In this document: positions 1 through 8,400 of the stretch, one piece after another | Layout: each line of letters begins with the position of its first letter | How positions within the stretch are numbered: position 1 is the stretch's first letter | Assembly: GCA_964453575.1 (NCBI GenBank) | Contig: CAYVRW010000081.1 | Location: 1-9,642 of the forward strand | Length of the DNA stretch: 9,642 bases | From: JABDBK01 sp964453575 | GTDB taxonomy: Bacteria; Pseudomonadota; Gammaproteobacteria; DSM-16500 | Direction: 5' to 3' | Translations under genes and position numbers: made by a program | The notes under the pieces: generated by a model | Told to the model about the DNA's origin: nothing | Database searches by the model: none | Seen by the model: only the letters and a program-made list of their open reading frames with translations

Positions 1-323
1 TTTAGGCTATTTTCATAATCCTCTATATCACCGCTTTTGGAAAAATCATATAAAGGAAGCCATTGCATTGAAACCTCTTTAATCACTTCTTCATTAAAAT
101 CTAAAGGTACAAAGTGAATCTCCGTATTCAATTTTCTATTTTCAAAAATGGCTTGTATGTTATCTTTGGGTTTGTACTCATGAACAAAATATTTTTCCGA
201 ATAAAAAATTTTATTTTTTACCTCGTCTGATAGATATAGTTCGCCAGTCATGGTGTTTTTATCAGATAAGGCAAAGACTAAACAAGGAAAAGTAGTCATA
301 ATCCATATGATTTTTCTTTTCAT
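1..323 (-). CDS. Partial exported protein of unknown function (N-terminal 107 residues)
   Basis: This is a leftward reading frame open from an ATG at 323 to the window edge, so the C-terminus lies outside. The first ~18 residues look like a Sec signal peptide: a basic start (MKRK), a hydrophobic stretch (IIWIMTTFPCLVFA) and a plausible cleavage after VFA. No lipobox surrounds Cys14, so a soluble or periplasmic product is more likely than a lipoprotein. The mature part is charged and aromatic, rich in Lys, Glu, Asp, Phe and Tyr. I do not recognise a family. The start at 323 is chosen because the signal peptide begins there, but no good Shine-Dalgarno precedes it. The same frame stays open upstream through the palindromic repeat to an ATG at 482, so a longer product cannot be excluded. 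It lies downstream of the Trm112-family gene on the same strand, separated by the repeat. Confidence 0.6.
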   Translation of the reverse strand, partial: MKRKIIWIMTTFPCLVFALSDKNTMTGELYLSDEVKNKIFYSEKYFVHEYKPKDNIQAIFENRKLNTEIHFVPLDFNEEVIKEVSMQWLPLYDFSKSGDIEDYENSL

Positions 324-325
324 TA

Positions 326-468
326 GGGCTTGTTTACAATTCGCTAGGCTGAGCCAAAAAGCCTTGATTTTAGAGGATCGCAGCGCAGCATACGTTGTTG
401 GTATGTGAGCAGCGAACCGCAAAAAATCAAGGATTTTTGGCCAGCATAGTAGAATTGTAAACAGCCCG
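326..468. repeat. Long imperfect palindromic repeat (MITE-like or REP-like element)
   Basis: The outer arms are GGGCTTGTTTACAATTC (326-342) and GAATTGTAAACAGCCC (452-467), reverse complements apart from one bulged T. A second arm pair, CCAAAAAGCCTTGATTTT (354-371) and AAAATCAAGGATTTTTGG (423-440), also pairs with one mismatch. Near the centre CATAC (389-393) and GTATG (401-405) close around a short loop. The GC content of the middle (GCAGCGCAGC and neighbouring bases) exceeds that of the surroundings. A TA dinucleotide sits just outside each end (324-325 and 469-470), as expected if it was inserted by an IS630/Tc1-type transposase; this is an inference from two bases per side. No transposase is encoded in it. 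Only one copy is present in the window, so its repetitive nature in the genome is inferred from structure. Confidence 0.7.
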
Positions 469-493
469 TAATATTCATCCATGAATGCTGATT

Positions 494-667
494 TTACTCA
501 TCCCCACCCAATCTTCTAGCCCTATTCTCCAACATCACAGGTATATCATCGATAACTGGATAAGCGACCCTGTCAAATCGGCAGATTAATTCCTGGTTTC
601 CCGCATCAAACAACAACTCACCTTTGCAAATGGGGCATGCTAAAATTTCGAGTAAACTTTTATCCAT
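494..667 (-). CDS. Trm112-family small zinc protein (YcaR-like)
   Basis: A 57-residue protein matching the YcaR/Trm112 pattern, including the opening MDKSLLEILACPICKGEL, the central QELIC segment and the YPVIDDIPVML stretch near the end. Cys11, Cys14 and Cys29 are the visible zinc-ligand candidates. Eukaryotic and archaeal Trm112 activates several methyltransferases; the role of the short bacterial form is less clear, and nothing here adds a partner. The ATG at 667 is preferred over an upstream in-frame ATG at 715 because family members begin at this point and an AGGA (677-674) lies six bases before it. The bacterial gene is often found near lpxK/kdsB, but those genes are not in this window. 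It is divergent from the regulator operon. Its stop lies 25 bases before the palindromic repeat, which could serve as its transcript end. Confidence 0.9.
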   Translation of the reverse strand: MDKSLLEILACPICKGELLFDAGNQELICRFDRVAYPVIDDIPVMLENRARRLGGDE

Positions 668-673
668 TGGGTT

Positions 674-677
674 TCCT
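674..677 (-). promoter_or_regulatory. Ribosome binding site fixing the Trm112-family start
   Basis: On the minus strand the sequence reads AGGAAACCCA followed by ATG, putting AGGA six bases upstream of the start at 667. This supports the shorter 57-residue product over an in-frame upstream ATG at 715. Confidence 0.6.
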
Positions 678-790
678 AACTTATCATTGAATATCGTAAA
701 ACATATCATATTCATCTATATCATTGCGAGAATTGAAGCTGCGGATAGCTGTTCATTATTTGACCTTTTTATACTGATAAAAATGGATGC

Positions 791-819
791 TGTACTTATT
801 TTATTCTATCTGCTATGAT
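791..819 (+). promoter_or_regulatory. Candidate sigma70 promoter with extended -10 for the regulator-repair operon
   Basis: TGCTATGAT (811-819) matches the extended -10 consensus TGnTATAAT with one mismatch. A weak -35, TGTACT (791-796), lies 17 bases upstream of TATGAT; an extended -10 commonly compensates for a poor -35. Initiation would fall near 826, giving a leader of about 25 bases before the response-regulator ATG at 851. It is the only convincing promoter seen before the four-gene run, and it was identified by eye. Confidence 0.5.
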
Positions 820-850
820 CAGCCAAAGATATTATAAACGTTGGAATTAT

Positions 851-1522
851 ATGCGAATACTCTTGGTAGAAGACGATGAACTGCTTGGCGATGGTTTAAG
901 AACTGGCTTAATTCAATATGGTTATACAGTAGACTGGCTTAAAGATGGCATAACAGCGGATCAGGCTTTAAAAACAGAAAATTTCGATGTCGTGGTACTT
1001 GATCTCGGACTGCCCAAACTTAGTGGAATCACTGTGTTACAGCATTTACGCTCTAGAGGTCAAACTATACCTGTTCTTATTTTAACAGCACGTGAATCCA
1101 TTGAAGATAGAGTAAAGGGCCTAGATAGCGGCGCGGATGACTACCTTACCAAGCCTTTCGATCTCGATGAATTATGCGCCCGTATGCGCGCCTTACAAAG
1201 ACGCTCCACGACCCGGGCTGAACCTACCCTGATACATGATAATATTATTGTTGATCCAGCCGCTCACTCTGTCAAATTTCATGGAGAAACGATAATCGTT
1301 TCACGCAGAGAATTTGCATTGCTGCAAAAACTTCTGGAAAATGCAGGACGGGTTTTATCACGCGAACATCTTGCGCAATCACTTTATGGTTGGGGCGAAG
1401 ATGTTGATAGTAACGCACTGGAAGTGCATATTCATAATTTACGCAAAAAGTTCGGTCAAGACTTTATACACACTATCAGAGGGATTGGTTATATGATTGA
1501 TAAAGCTAAAGATGAAAAATGA
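851..1522 (+). CDS. OmpR-family response regulator, PmrA/QseB subgroup
   Basis: A 223-residue two-domain transcription factor. The receiver domain (residues 1 to ~115) has the acidic pair D8/D9, the phospho-acceptor D51 in VLDLGLP, the switch T79 and K101 in LTKPFD. The C-terminal winged helix (about 125-218) includes REFALLQKLLENAGRVLSR, SLYGW and EVHIHNLRKK, and ends in the typical TIRGIGY. The pattern is very close to Pseudomonas PmrA and E. coli QseB. In Legionella and Coxiella the protein of this type, PmrA, controls many Dot/Icm secretion effectors, but assignment to that ortholog is inference. The ATG at 851 is chosen because MRILLVEDDE is the standard family start; an in-frame ATG at 815 would add 12 unconserved residues and lies within the likely -10 element. 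The stop overlaps the kinase start as ATGA. The phosphodonor is presumably the adjacent kinase. Confidence 0.93.
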   Translation: MRILLVEDDELLGDGLRTGLIQYGYTVDWLKDGITADQALKTENFDVVVLDLGLPKLSGITVLQHLRSRGQTIPVLILTARESIEDRVKGLDSGADDYLTKPFDLDELCARMRALQRRSTTRAEPTLIHDNIIVDPAAHSVKFHGETIIVSRREFALLQKLLENAGRVLSREHLAQSLYGWGEDVDSNALEVHIHNLRKKFGQDFIHTIRGIGYMIDKAKDEK

Positions 1523-2886
1523 TTCGCTCCATACGTCGTTTTTTATTTATCAGTCTGTTCCTAAGCATCACTGTAGCCTCATCCATTACAGCGATTGGTA
1601 ATTATTTATTAGATAAACAAATCATAAAACCTTACCTGGATGGTGAGTTAGTTAAAATGCACATGGTCATTGAAAAACTCAATGAATTATCTAATGTAGA
1701 TGCTTTTACCCAAAAAAAATTAGCGGCTTACCTGGAAACCACAAGTTTTCCAAACTTTATGTTTCAAATATGGAACAATCAGGGAAAATTAACTTTTCAT
1801 TCCGACAATAGTTCAACTATTTTTCTTAATAAAACACCCGAAGGATTTAGCGACATTCTTATTAAAGATAAAGAATGGCGAGTTTATGCAAGTACCGATC
1901 AAGATAGTAAAAATAAAATTGTTGTTGCTGAAATATATGAAACACGCAATTTATTAACTGATCTTATCACTCGAAATAATGGTTATATTTTATTGGTAAC
2001 TTTTCCGCTTTTCGCTATTTTAATTTGGGGCATTGTAGGGCTTGCATTACGTTCCCTTACCCGTGTCACCAATGAAATATCGAATCGCGCATCCAATTAT
2101 CTTGAACCTGTCGCAACTAATGATTTACCTATTGAAATAAAACCATTAGTGACGGAGTTAAATCATTTATTTATACGCCTTAAACTGGCATTTGATAGAA
2201 ACAAACGTTTTGCAGGTGATGCTGCGCATGAATTACATACACCTTTAGCAGCTTTGAAAACGCAAGCGCAAGTGGCACTTAAAGCAGATAATGATACAGA
2301 CAGGTCTGCTGCATTATTAAAAGTAACACAAGGCGTAGACCGTAGCTCTCATGTTGTTACGCAATTACTTACCTTAAGCAGGCTTAATCAAGAAGATACC
2401 TTAAATGATTGGCAGGAACTTGATCTTCATAAATTGACGAGAGAAATTTTAACGTATTTAGTTCCACTTGCTCTTGAAAAAAATATTGATATCGAACTAC
2501 TGCCGCCACCGCCGATTACCACCGTGCATGGTAATGAAACGTCATTAGGCATTCTTATTCGCAATGTCGTCGATAATGCCATTCGTTACACGCCTAATAA
2601 AGGGGAAATTAAAGTAGCTTTATTAAATCAAAATAATGAGGTGATTTTACGTGTTACCGACACAGGCCCTGGTATTCCTATAGAATTACGTGAGCGGGTA
2701 TTTGAGCGATTTTACCGAATTTTAGGTAACAAAGCGGCCGGCAGCGGTTTAGGGCTTGCCATTGTCAGTCAAATTGCTGAATTACACCATGCACGTATCA
2801 GTTTACATGTACCAGCCAATGGAATTGGTTTACAATTCGATGTATCTTTTCCTACTATAAAAGATATACATCATGGAAATATTTGA
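1519..2886 (+). CDS. QseC/PmrB-like sensor histidine kinase
   Basis: A 455-residue inner-membrane kinase. Transmembrane segments lie at about residues 8-28 and 155-177, enclosing a ~125-residue periplasmic sensor. The part FQIWNNQGKL...EGFSDILIKDKEWRVYA resembles the 2CSK_N-type sensor of QseC. A weak HAMP-like linker follows (about 178-222). The dimerisation/phosphoacceptor helix has H237 in DAAHELHTPLAALK, matching QseC's DAAHEL box. The ATPase domain shows the N box (NVVDNAIRYTP, 349-359), the G1 box (DTGPGIP, 381-387), FERFYR (395-400) and the G2 box (GSGLGLAIV, 408-416), so all catalytic elements are present. It starts inside the regulator's stop codon, and its last 14 bases overlap the next gene, implying translational coupling on both sides. 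The stimulus is not evident; QseC (catecholamine/AI-3) and PmrB (iron, low pH) are relatives, but the sensed signal cannot be transferred. Confidence 0.93.
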   Translation: MIRSIRRFLFISLFLSITVASSITAIGNYLLDKQIIKPYLDGELVKMHMVIEKLNELSNVDAFTQKKLAAYLETTSFPNFMFQIWNNQGKLTFHSDNSSTIFLNKTPEGFSDILIKDKEWRVYASTDQDSKNKIVVAEIYETRNLLTDLITRNNGYILLVTFPLFAILIWGIVGLALRSLTRVTNEISNRASNYLEPVATNDLPIEIKPLVTELNHLFIRLKLAFDRNKRFAGDAAHELHTPLAALKTQAQVALKADNDTDRSAALLKVTQGVDRSSHVVTQLLTLSRLNQEDTLNDWQELDLHKLTREILTYLVPLALEKNIDIELLPPPPITTVHGNETSLGILIRNVVDNAIRYTPNKGEIKVALLNQNNEVILRVTDTGPGIPIELRERVFERFYRILGNKAAGSGLGLAIVSQIAELHHARISLHVPANGIGLQFDVSFPTIKDIHHGNI

Positions 2887-5479
2887 AAAACTTAAACCTA
2901 ACACAACTATTATCACCCCTAATCGCCGCCTAACAGCAAATCTAACAGCGAATTTTAATGCTTATCAATTAGCTAAGGATCAACGTTGCTGGCCTACATT
3001 GGATATTTTGCCCTATCAAAGTTGGATACAACGCCTCTGGGATGAAATGACAATTACGTTGATGGACAGGCAGCCAACTATTTTATCTAATCATCAGGAA
3101 CATATTATTTGGGAAAACATCCTGCAAAAATCTCCCAAAAATGATTCTTTATTACAACTTTCAGCGACAGCCGAATTAGTTAAATCGGCTTGGGCAACCT
3201 TAAAACAATGGCAAATTGATTTAGCGCATCCCCTGTTAGGTATGAGCGAAGATAGCCAAGCATTTCAAGAATGGGCCTATGCATTTCAAGACTATTGTGA
3301 AGCGAATCATTGTATTGATCATAATACAGCAGTAGCAAAGATTATTGATTATATAAAAAATAAATTAACGACGTTACCCGATGAAATCATTGTTGCAGGT
3401 TTTACGGAATTATCACCTATCCAACATACCTTGTTGAAAACCTACGAATCAATGGATGTCCATATCACATTTCTAGAAAATCTCTATTCATATAAAGATC
3501 AAACTCATTCTTATATAAGCTTGCCGGATTATGAAACTGAAATTATCACCATGGCAAAATGGGCTAAACATCTTATTAACACCCATGCATCGCTCAATAT
3601 TGGTTGTATTATTCCAAATTTAGAAAATAATCGTGATCGTATTATGCAGATATTTTCGGAAGTATTTGCTAATCAAGATTTTAATATATCTGCAGGAAAA
3701 AGTTTAGCTAACTATCCTGTTATTTATGCTGTTATGCAAATTCTAAAGCTGCATCACGAAAACATTTCCATGACAACATTAAGTTATTTATTACGTACGC
3801 CATTTTTAGGTGAAGCGGAAAGAGAATTCACTAACCGAGCTTTATTTGATAGTCATCTTCGCAATGAAAATATCTCAACTCTTTCAATAAAAGAATTGAC
3901 GGCATTAAACATAGAAAAATATTGTCCCTATTTCGCAAAACGCATTAATGCACTTCTCAATCAAGCTCAAATTGACAGTTTATTACCGAGCGAATGGGTT
4001 AATCACATTATGGAAAGATTAAGCATACTCGGCTGGCCTGGCGAGCGAAGCATTGATAGCCAAGAATATCAAGTCGTGCAGCGTTTTTTAGAATTGCTTA
4101 ATGAATATAAATCTTTTGATGCAATCACCGCGGAAATTAGCTTTAATGAAGCTATACAACATCTGCAATTATTAATAACAAAGATCGTTTTTCAACCACA
4201 AAGTGCAGCAGCACCGGTGCAAATTCTTGGATTATTAGAAGCAGCGACGTTACCTTTTGATTACACCTGGGTAGCAGGACTTGATGATACTGCTTGGCCG
4301 CCAGCAGCAAGGCCTAATCCATTTATCCCGCATAAGCTGCAAAAAACATTAAACATGCCGCATGCAACGGCTGATAAAGAATTACAATACAGTGCGAAAT
4401 TAACTTCGCAATTAAAACAAAATACCAAAATGATAATTTTTAGTCATGCTTTAACATTAGATGATTGCGATTTAAGACCTAGCGCATTGATTGCTGATTG
4501 TCCAAAGCTCTCTCTAAATGACATTCCACAAAATGATTTTATAAGTCCTGCTGCAATCATTCATCAAAGCAAATTAACTGAGTCATTATTAGATGAACAA
4601 GCGCCGAAAGTTAATGACGATGAAAAATTAGCAGGAGGTGTTAATCTCTTTAAACAACAAGCTGCTTGCGGATTTAAAGCATTTGCTGAAATTCGGCTGC
4701 ATGCTAAAAGACTTAAATCGGCGAGCATTGGTTTACGACCTGAAGATCGCGGGACGATTACTCATAAAGCACTGGAATTACTTTGGAAACAACTTAAAGA
4801 CTACGAAACGTTAATTCATCTCAATGATCTGAACCTTAAAGAAATCATTGCACAATGTGTCAGTGATGCCATTCAATTTAAGGTAAAAAATATTTCTGCT
4901 AAACCAAAGTATTTTGCTTTAGAATCTGAGCGTTTGCAAAATCTATTATGGAATTGGTTGGAGCTAGAAAAAAAACGCTCTCCATTCAAAGTTATTTCTA
5001 ATGAAGAAGAACGTACATTGACTGTTGGTGATATTTCATTAAACTTACGTGTTGATCGTATTGATCAGCTTGAAAACGGGGATCATTGTGTTATTGATTA
5101 CAAAACAGGAAAATCGAATTTTATTAAATATTGGTTTGGCGAAAGACCAGAAGAGCCGCAATTACCGCTTTATTGCTTGTCAAATCCCGAGCATGTTAAA
5201 GCTATTGCATTTGGTGAAGTTCATCCTGATAAACTTGCGCTTAGCGGCGTCAGTCAAGCAGATCTTGGCATTGATAAAATCAAATCATTACATGAAATTA
5301 ATTACACTGAAACGCGGCATTGGGAAGATCAAATACAAGCATGGAAAACAGTATTTGCTAAATTAGCGGAGGAATTCATCCAAGGGAATGCGTCGGTATC
5401 ACCTAAACATAGGATTGAAACATGCCAATATTGTGACCTAAAACCGTTATGCCGCATTCACGAACATCAGGCAGAATAA
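2873..5479 (+). CDS. AddB-like PD-(D/E)XK nuclease with Fe-S cysteines (RecB-type exonuclease, 'probable DNA repair protein' family)
   Basis: An 868-residue protein built like AddB: an N-terminal SF1-helicase-like region that has lost ATPase motifs, then a C-terminal nuclease. The usual Walker A site near the N-terminus is replaced by ITPNRRLTANL (residues 14-24), with no GxGKT. The nuclease core shows H631 in TITHKALELL, D728 in LRVDRID, D742 and K744 in VIDYKTG, and Q763 in QLPLYCL, a complete active-site set. C599 (QAACGFKAFAE) together with C851, C854 and C860 (CQYCDLKPLC) forms the four-cysteine signature of the AddB/Dna2-type 4Fe-4S cluster that closes the nuclease domain. It should dimerise with the AddA-like product to resect double-strand ends. 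The ATG at 2873 overlaps the kinase gene by 14 bases; the family N-terminus begins here, although no clear Shine-Dalgarno is visible. The stop is one base from the next start. Confidence 0.88.
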   Translation: MEIFEKLKPNTTIITPNRRLTANLTANFNAYQLAKDQRCWPTLDILPYQSWIQRLWDEMTITLMDRQPTILSNHQEHIIWENILQKSPKNDSLLQLSATAELVKSAWATLKQWQIDLAHPLLGMSEDSQAFQEWAYAFQDYCEANHCIDHNTAVAKIIDYIKNKLTTLPDEIIVAGFTELSPIQHTLLKTYESMDVHITFLENLYSYKDQTHSYISLPDYETEIITMAKWAKHLINTHASLNIGCIIPNLENNRDRIMQIFSEVFANQDFNISAGKSLANYPVIYAVMQILKLHHENISMTTLSYLLRTPFLGEAEREFTNRALFDSHLRNENISTLSIKELTALNIEKYCPYFAKRINALLNQAQIDSLLPSEWVNHIMERLSILGWPGERSIDSQEYQVVQRFLELLNEYKSFDAITAEISFNEAIQHLQLLITKIVFQPQSAAAPVQILGLLEAATLPFDYTWVAGLDDTAWPPAARPNPFIPHKLQKTLNMPHATADKELQYSAKLTSQLKQNTKMIIFSHALTLDDCDLRPSALIADCPKLSLNDIPQNDFISPAAIIHQSKLTESLLDEQAPKVNDDEKLAGGVNLFKQQAACGFKAFAEIRLHAKRLKSASIGLRPEDRGTITHKALELLWKQLKDYETLIHLNDLNLKEIIAQCVSDAIQFKVKNISAKPKYFALESERLQNLLWNWLELEKKRSPFKVISNEEERTLTVGDISLNLRVDRIDQLENGDHCVIDYKTGKSNFIKYWFGERPEEPQLPLYCLSNPEHVKAIAFGEVHPDKLALSGVSQADLGIDKIKSLHEINYTETRHWEDQIQAWKTVFAKLAEEFIQGNASVSPKHRIETCQYCDLKPLCRIHEHQAE

Positions 5480-5480
5480 T

Positions 5481-8400
5481 ATGAAACCTATACATGATCA
5501 ACTTGAACGACAACAAGCATTAGACAAAACCAAATCATTCATTGTACAAGCCCCTGCTGGTTCAGGCAAAACTGAATTGCTTACCCAACGTTTTTTAGTG
5601 TTACTTACCTCGGTCAAGCAGCCTGAAGAAATCATAGCCATTACTTTTACCAAAAAATCTGCCGGGGAAATGCGCGCGAGAATCATTCATGCATTAACAG
5701 TTGCTATGCATCAAGATGAACCTGAAGCAGAACATGCTAAGAAAACCTGGCATTTGGCCAAGCAAGTTTTAAAACAAAGTCACGAACTTAAATGGGATTT
5801 ATTGCAAAATCCTAATCGTTTGCGCATACAAACTATCGATTCTTTTAATGCTTATATTACCAAACAACTTCCTATTTTATCGAATTTCGGCGCAACGCCT
5901 GCTATTACAGATGATTCACATAAACTTTATGAAGAAGCTGTGCAGGAATTTTTATCTCATTTAGAAGAAGACGTTGCATGGTCAGAATCGATTGCGCAAC
6001 TACTACTGCATTTAGATAATGATTTAAATAAAGTTCAAGAATTATTAATAAACATGCTGGCTAAGCGTGATCAATGGCTTCCGTATATTACCTTAAATGT
6101 TCAAGATGATGATTTACGCAGCACTCTGGAAGCTAGCCTAGAAGCAGTTACTTGTGACATTTTAACAACTTTACATAACATTTTTCCAAAACATCTGACA
6201 GAAGAATTGTTAAGCTTATTGCGATTCGCAGCTTATCAATTATCAAAAGAAGATGTCTCATCTCCCATTACTTATTGTTTAGATTTAACTGCATTACCAG
6301 GTTGCGACGCAGAAGATAAAAAATATTGGTTAGGTATCTCTGAACTTTTGCTGACCCAAAAATTTGACTGGCGAAAAGCTGTTAATAAAAATCATGGATT
6401 TCCAGCACCCAGCAGTGCGATTAATGCGGAAGAAAAAGCGCTTTATACTGCCAATAAAGATAGATTATTTGCACTGATCAATCAACTTCAAGAACATCCT
6501 GAATTAAAAATAGCGTTTGAAAATTTATGTTCTTCACCCGATTGTAGCTATCAAGAACATCAATGGAAAACTTTGAGTGCATTGCATCATGTATTACGCA
6601 TCGCTGTTGCGCAATTAAAATTAACCTTTCAATTGCATGGCAACATTGATTATATTGAAAATGCGCAAGCGGCTTTGGCTGCCTTAGGCACAGAAGATGC
6701 GCCCACTGATATGACACTTGTTTTAGATTATCAAATTAAACATTTGTTGATTGATGAATTTCAAGATACCTCACAAAGTCAATTTCGTTTAATTGAAAAG
6801 CTTACTGCGGGCTGGGAAAATAATGATGGCCGCACGTTATTTTTAGTAGGCGATCCCATGCAATCGATTTATCGATTTCGGGAAGCAGAAGTGGGATTGT
6901 TTATACGTGCGCAAAAAAATGGCTTGGGAAATATTAAACTTATACCGCTGACGCTTTCTGTTAATTTTAGATCGACACCCGGTATTGTGAATTGGGTCAA
7001 TGAGCATTTTCAACAAATTTTTCCGACTTATGAAGATATCGCCATGGGGGCTGTTCGATACAGTCCCAGCATTGCGAATCACGTATCAGAACAAGATGAT
7101 TCTGATGTTTCGCTGCATCCCATCTTAGAAAATCAAGCTGACGCTATACTGCAACTCATTATCAATCAAAAACAAAAAAATCCCGACGAATCCATCGCTA
7201 TTTTAGTGCGCTCGCGAAGTCATTTATTAGCTATTATTGCAGCGCTTAAACAAGCACACATTGCTTATCGTGCCATTGACATTGATCCGCTGGATTCAAG
7301 GCCTGTTATTCAAGATTTAATGGCGCTTACCAGAGCATTATTACATCCCGCCGATCGTATCGCATGGCTTGCGATATTACGCGCACCTTGGTGCGGGCTT
7401 TCGCTGCATGATTTATTTAAACTTTCCAACACACATCCACGTCATTGCATATGGGAATGTCTGCAAGCAACGAAAATTATAAAATCATTAAACGAAGATG
7501 GTCAGAAGCGCTTAGCACGCATCATTCCTACCTTAAAACAAGCTATTGCTAATAGACATCGAATTTCATTACGATCTTGGTTAGAAAACTGTTGGTTAGC
7601 ATTAGGCGGCCCTGCTGCAGTATCTCATGCAAGTGATTTAATCGATGCTGAAGCATATTTTAATTTGCTTGATCGCTTAGATGTGGGCGGTGACTTGATT
7701 GATTTAAATGATTTGCAAACCCATGTAAGCCAATTATTTGCGTCTCCCAATAGCCAAGCTGATAATTCATTGCAAATCATGACGATTCATAATTCAAAAG
7801 GTTTGGAATTCGATACGGTTATTTTGCCGCATCTTGAACGCATGTCGCCAAACGATCATAAACAATTGTTATTATGGATGGAAAGACCGCAGCAAAATGA
7901 TACAAGCGCTCTTATATTAGCTCCTGTTAATGCGGTAGGTTTAGGTAAAGATTCTATTTATGATTATATTAAACAACAGCATGCTATAAAAACGGATTAT
8001 GAAACCGTACGACTGCTTTATGTCGCAGCGACCCGCGCTAAAAAACAATTACATTTATTTTTTTCGATTGATAAGGATAAAAATAATCCGCAATCTAGCA
8101 GTTTATTAGAAAAACTTTGGCCTGCGATCAAACATAAAATAACCTATAATGAAGAAAATGCGGCTATTACAACTCTGACAGAAGAAAAATCAGCGCACCC
8201 GATACAACGACTGTCATTAGATTGGCAGCACCCTATTCCATTTAATATCGAAAATATTCATTATCAAAAACAATCTGGTTTTAAATTACCTGATTATCAA
8301 GCTAAATTTTTGGGTACCGTAATTCATGAATTACTGCAATACCTTGCTCGTTTTGGCGCATCTTGGTGGCAGGATAAATCGCCTGCTGCAAAAGAAAATT

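Noticed and set aside
668..715. N-terminal extension of the Trm112-family protein by 16 residues from an ATG at 715
   Set aside because: The extra residues are unlike the family, and AGGA lies six bases before the ATG at 667, where family members start.
624..818. Small plus-strand frame of 64 codons
   Set aside because: It runs antisense to the Trm112-family gene and through the divergent promoter region, and its residues resemble no family.
815..850. Longer response regulator starting at 815
   Set aside because: The 12 added residues are not conserved, that ATG lies inside the likely -10 element, and the family begins MRILLVEDDE at 851.
668..850. PmrA-type binding boxes (tandem TTAA-containing repeats) upstream of the regulator and the divergent gene
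   Set aside because: No pair of properly spaced TTAA repeats was found here; the single CTTAAAT before the antitoxin gene also lacks a second half.
5049..5366. Plus-strand frame of 105 codons inside the AddB-like gene
   Set aside because: It lies in another frame of a well-supported nuclease domain with conserved active-site residues.
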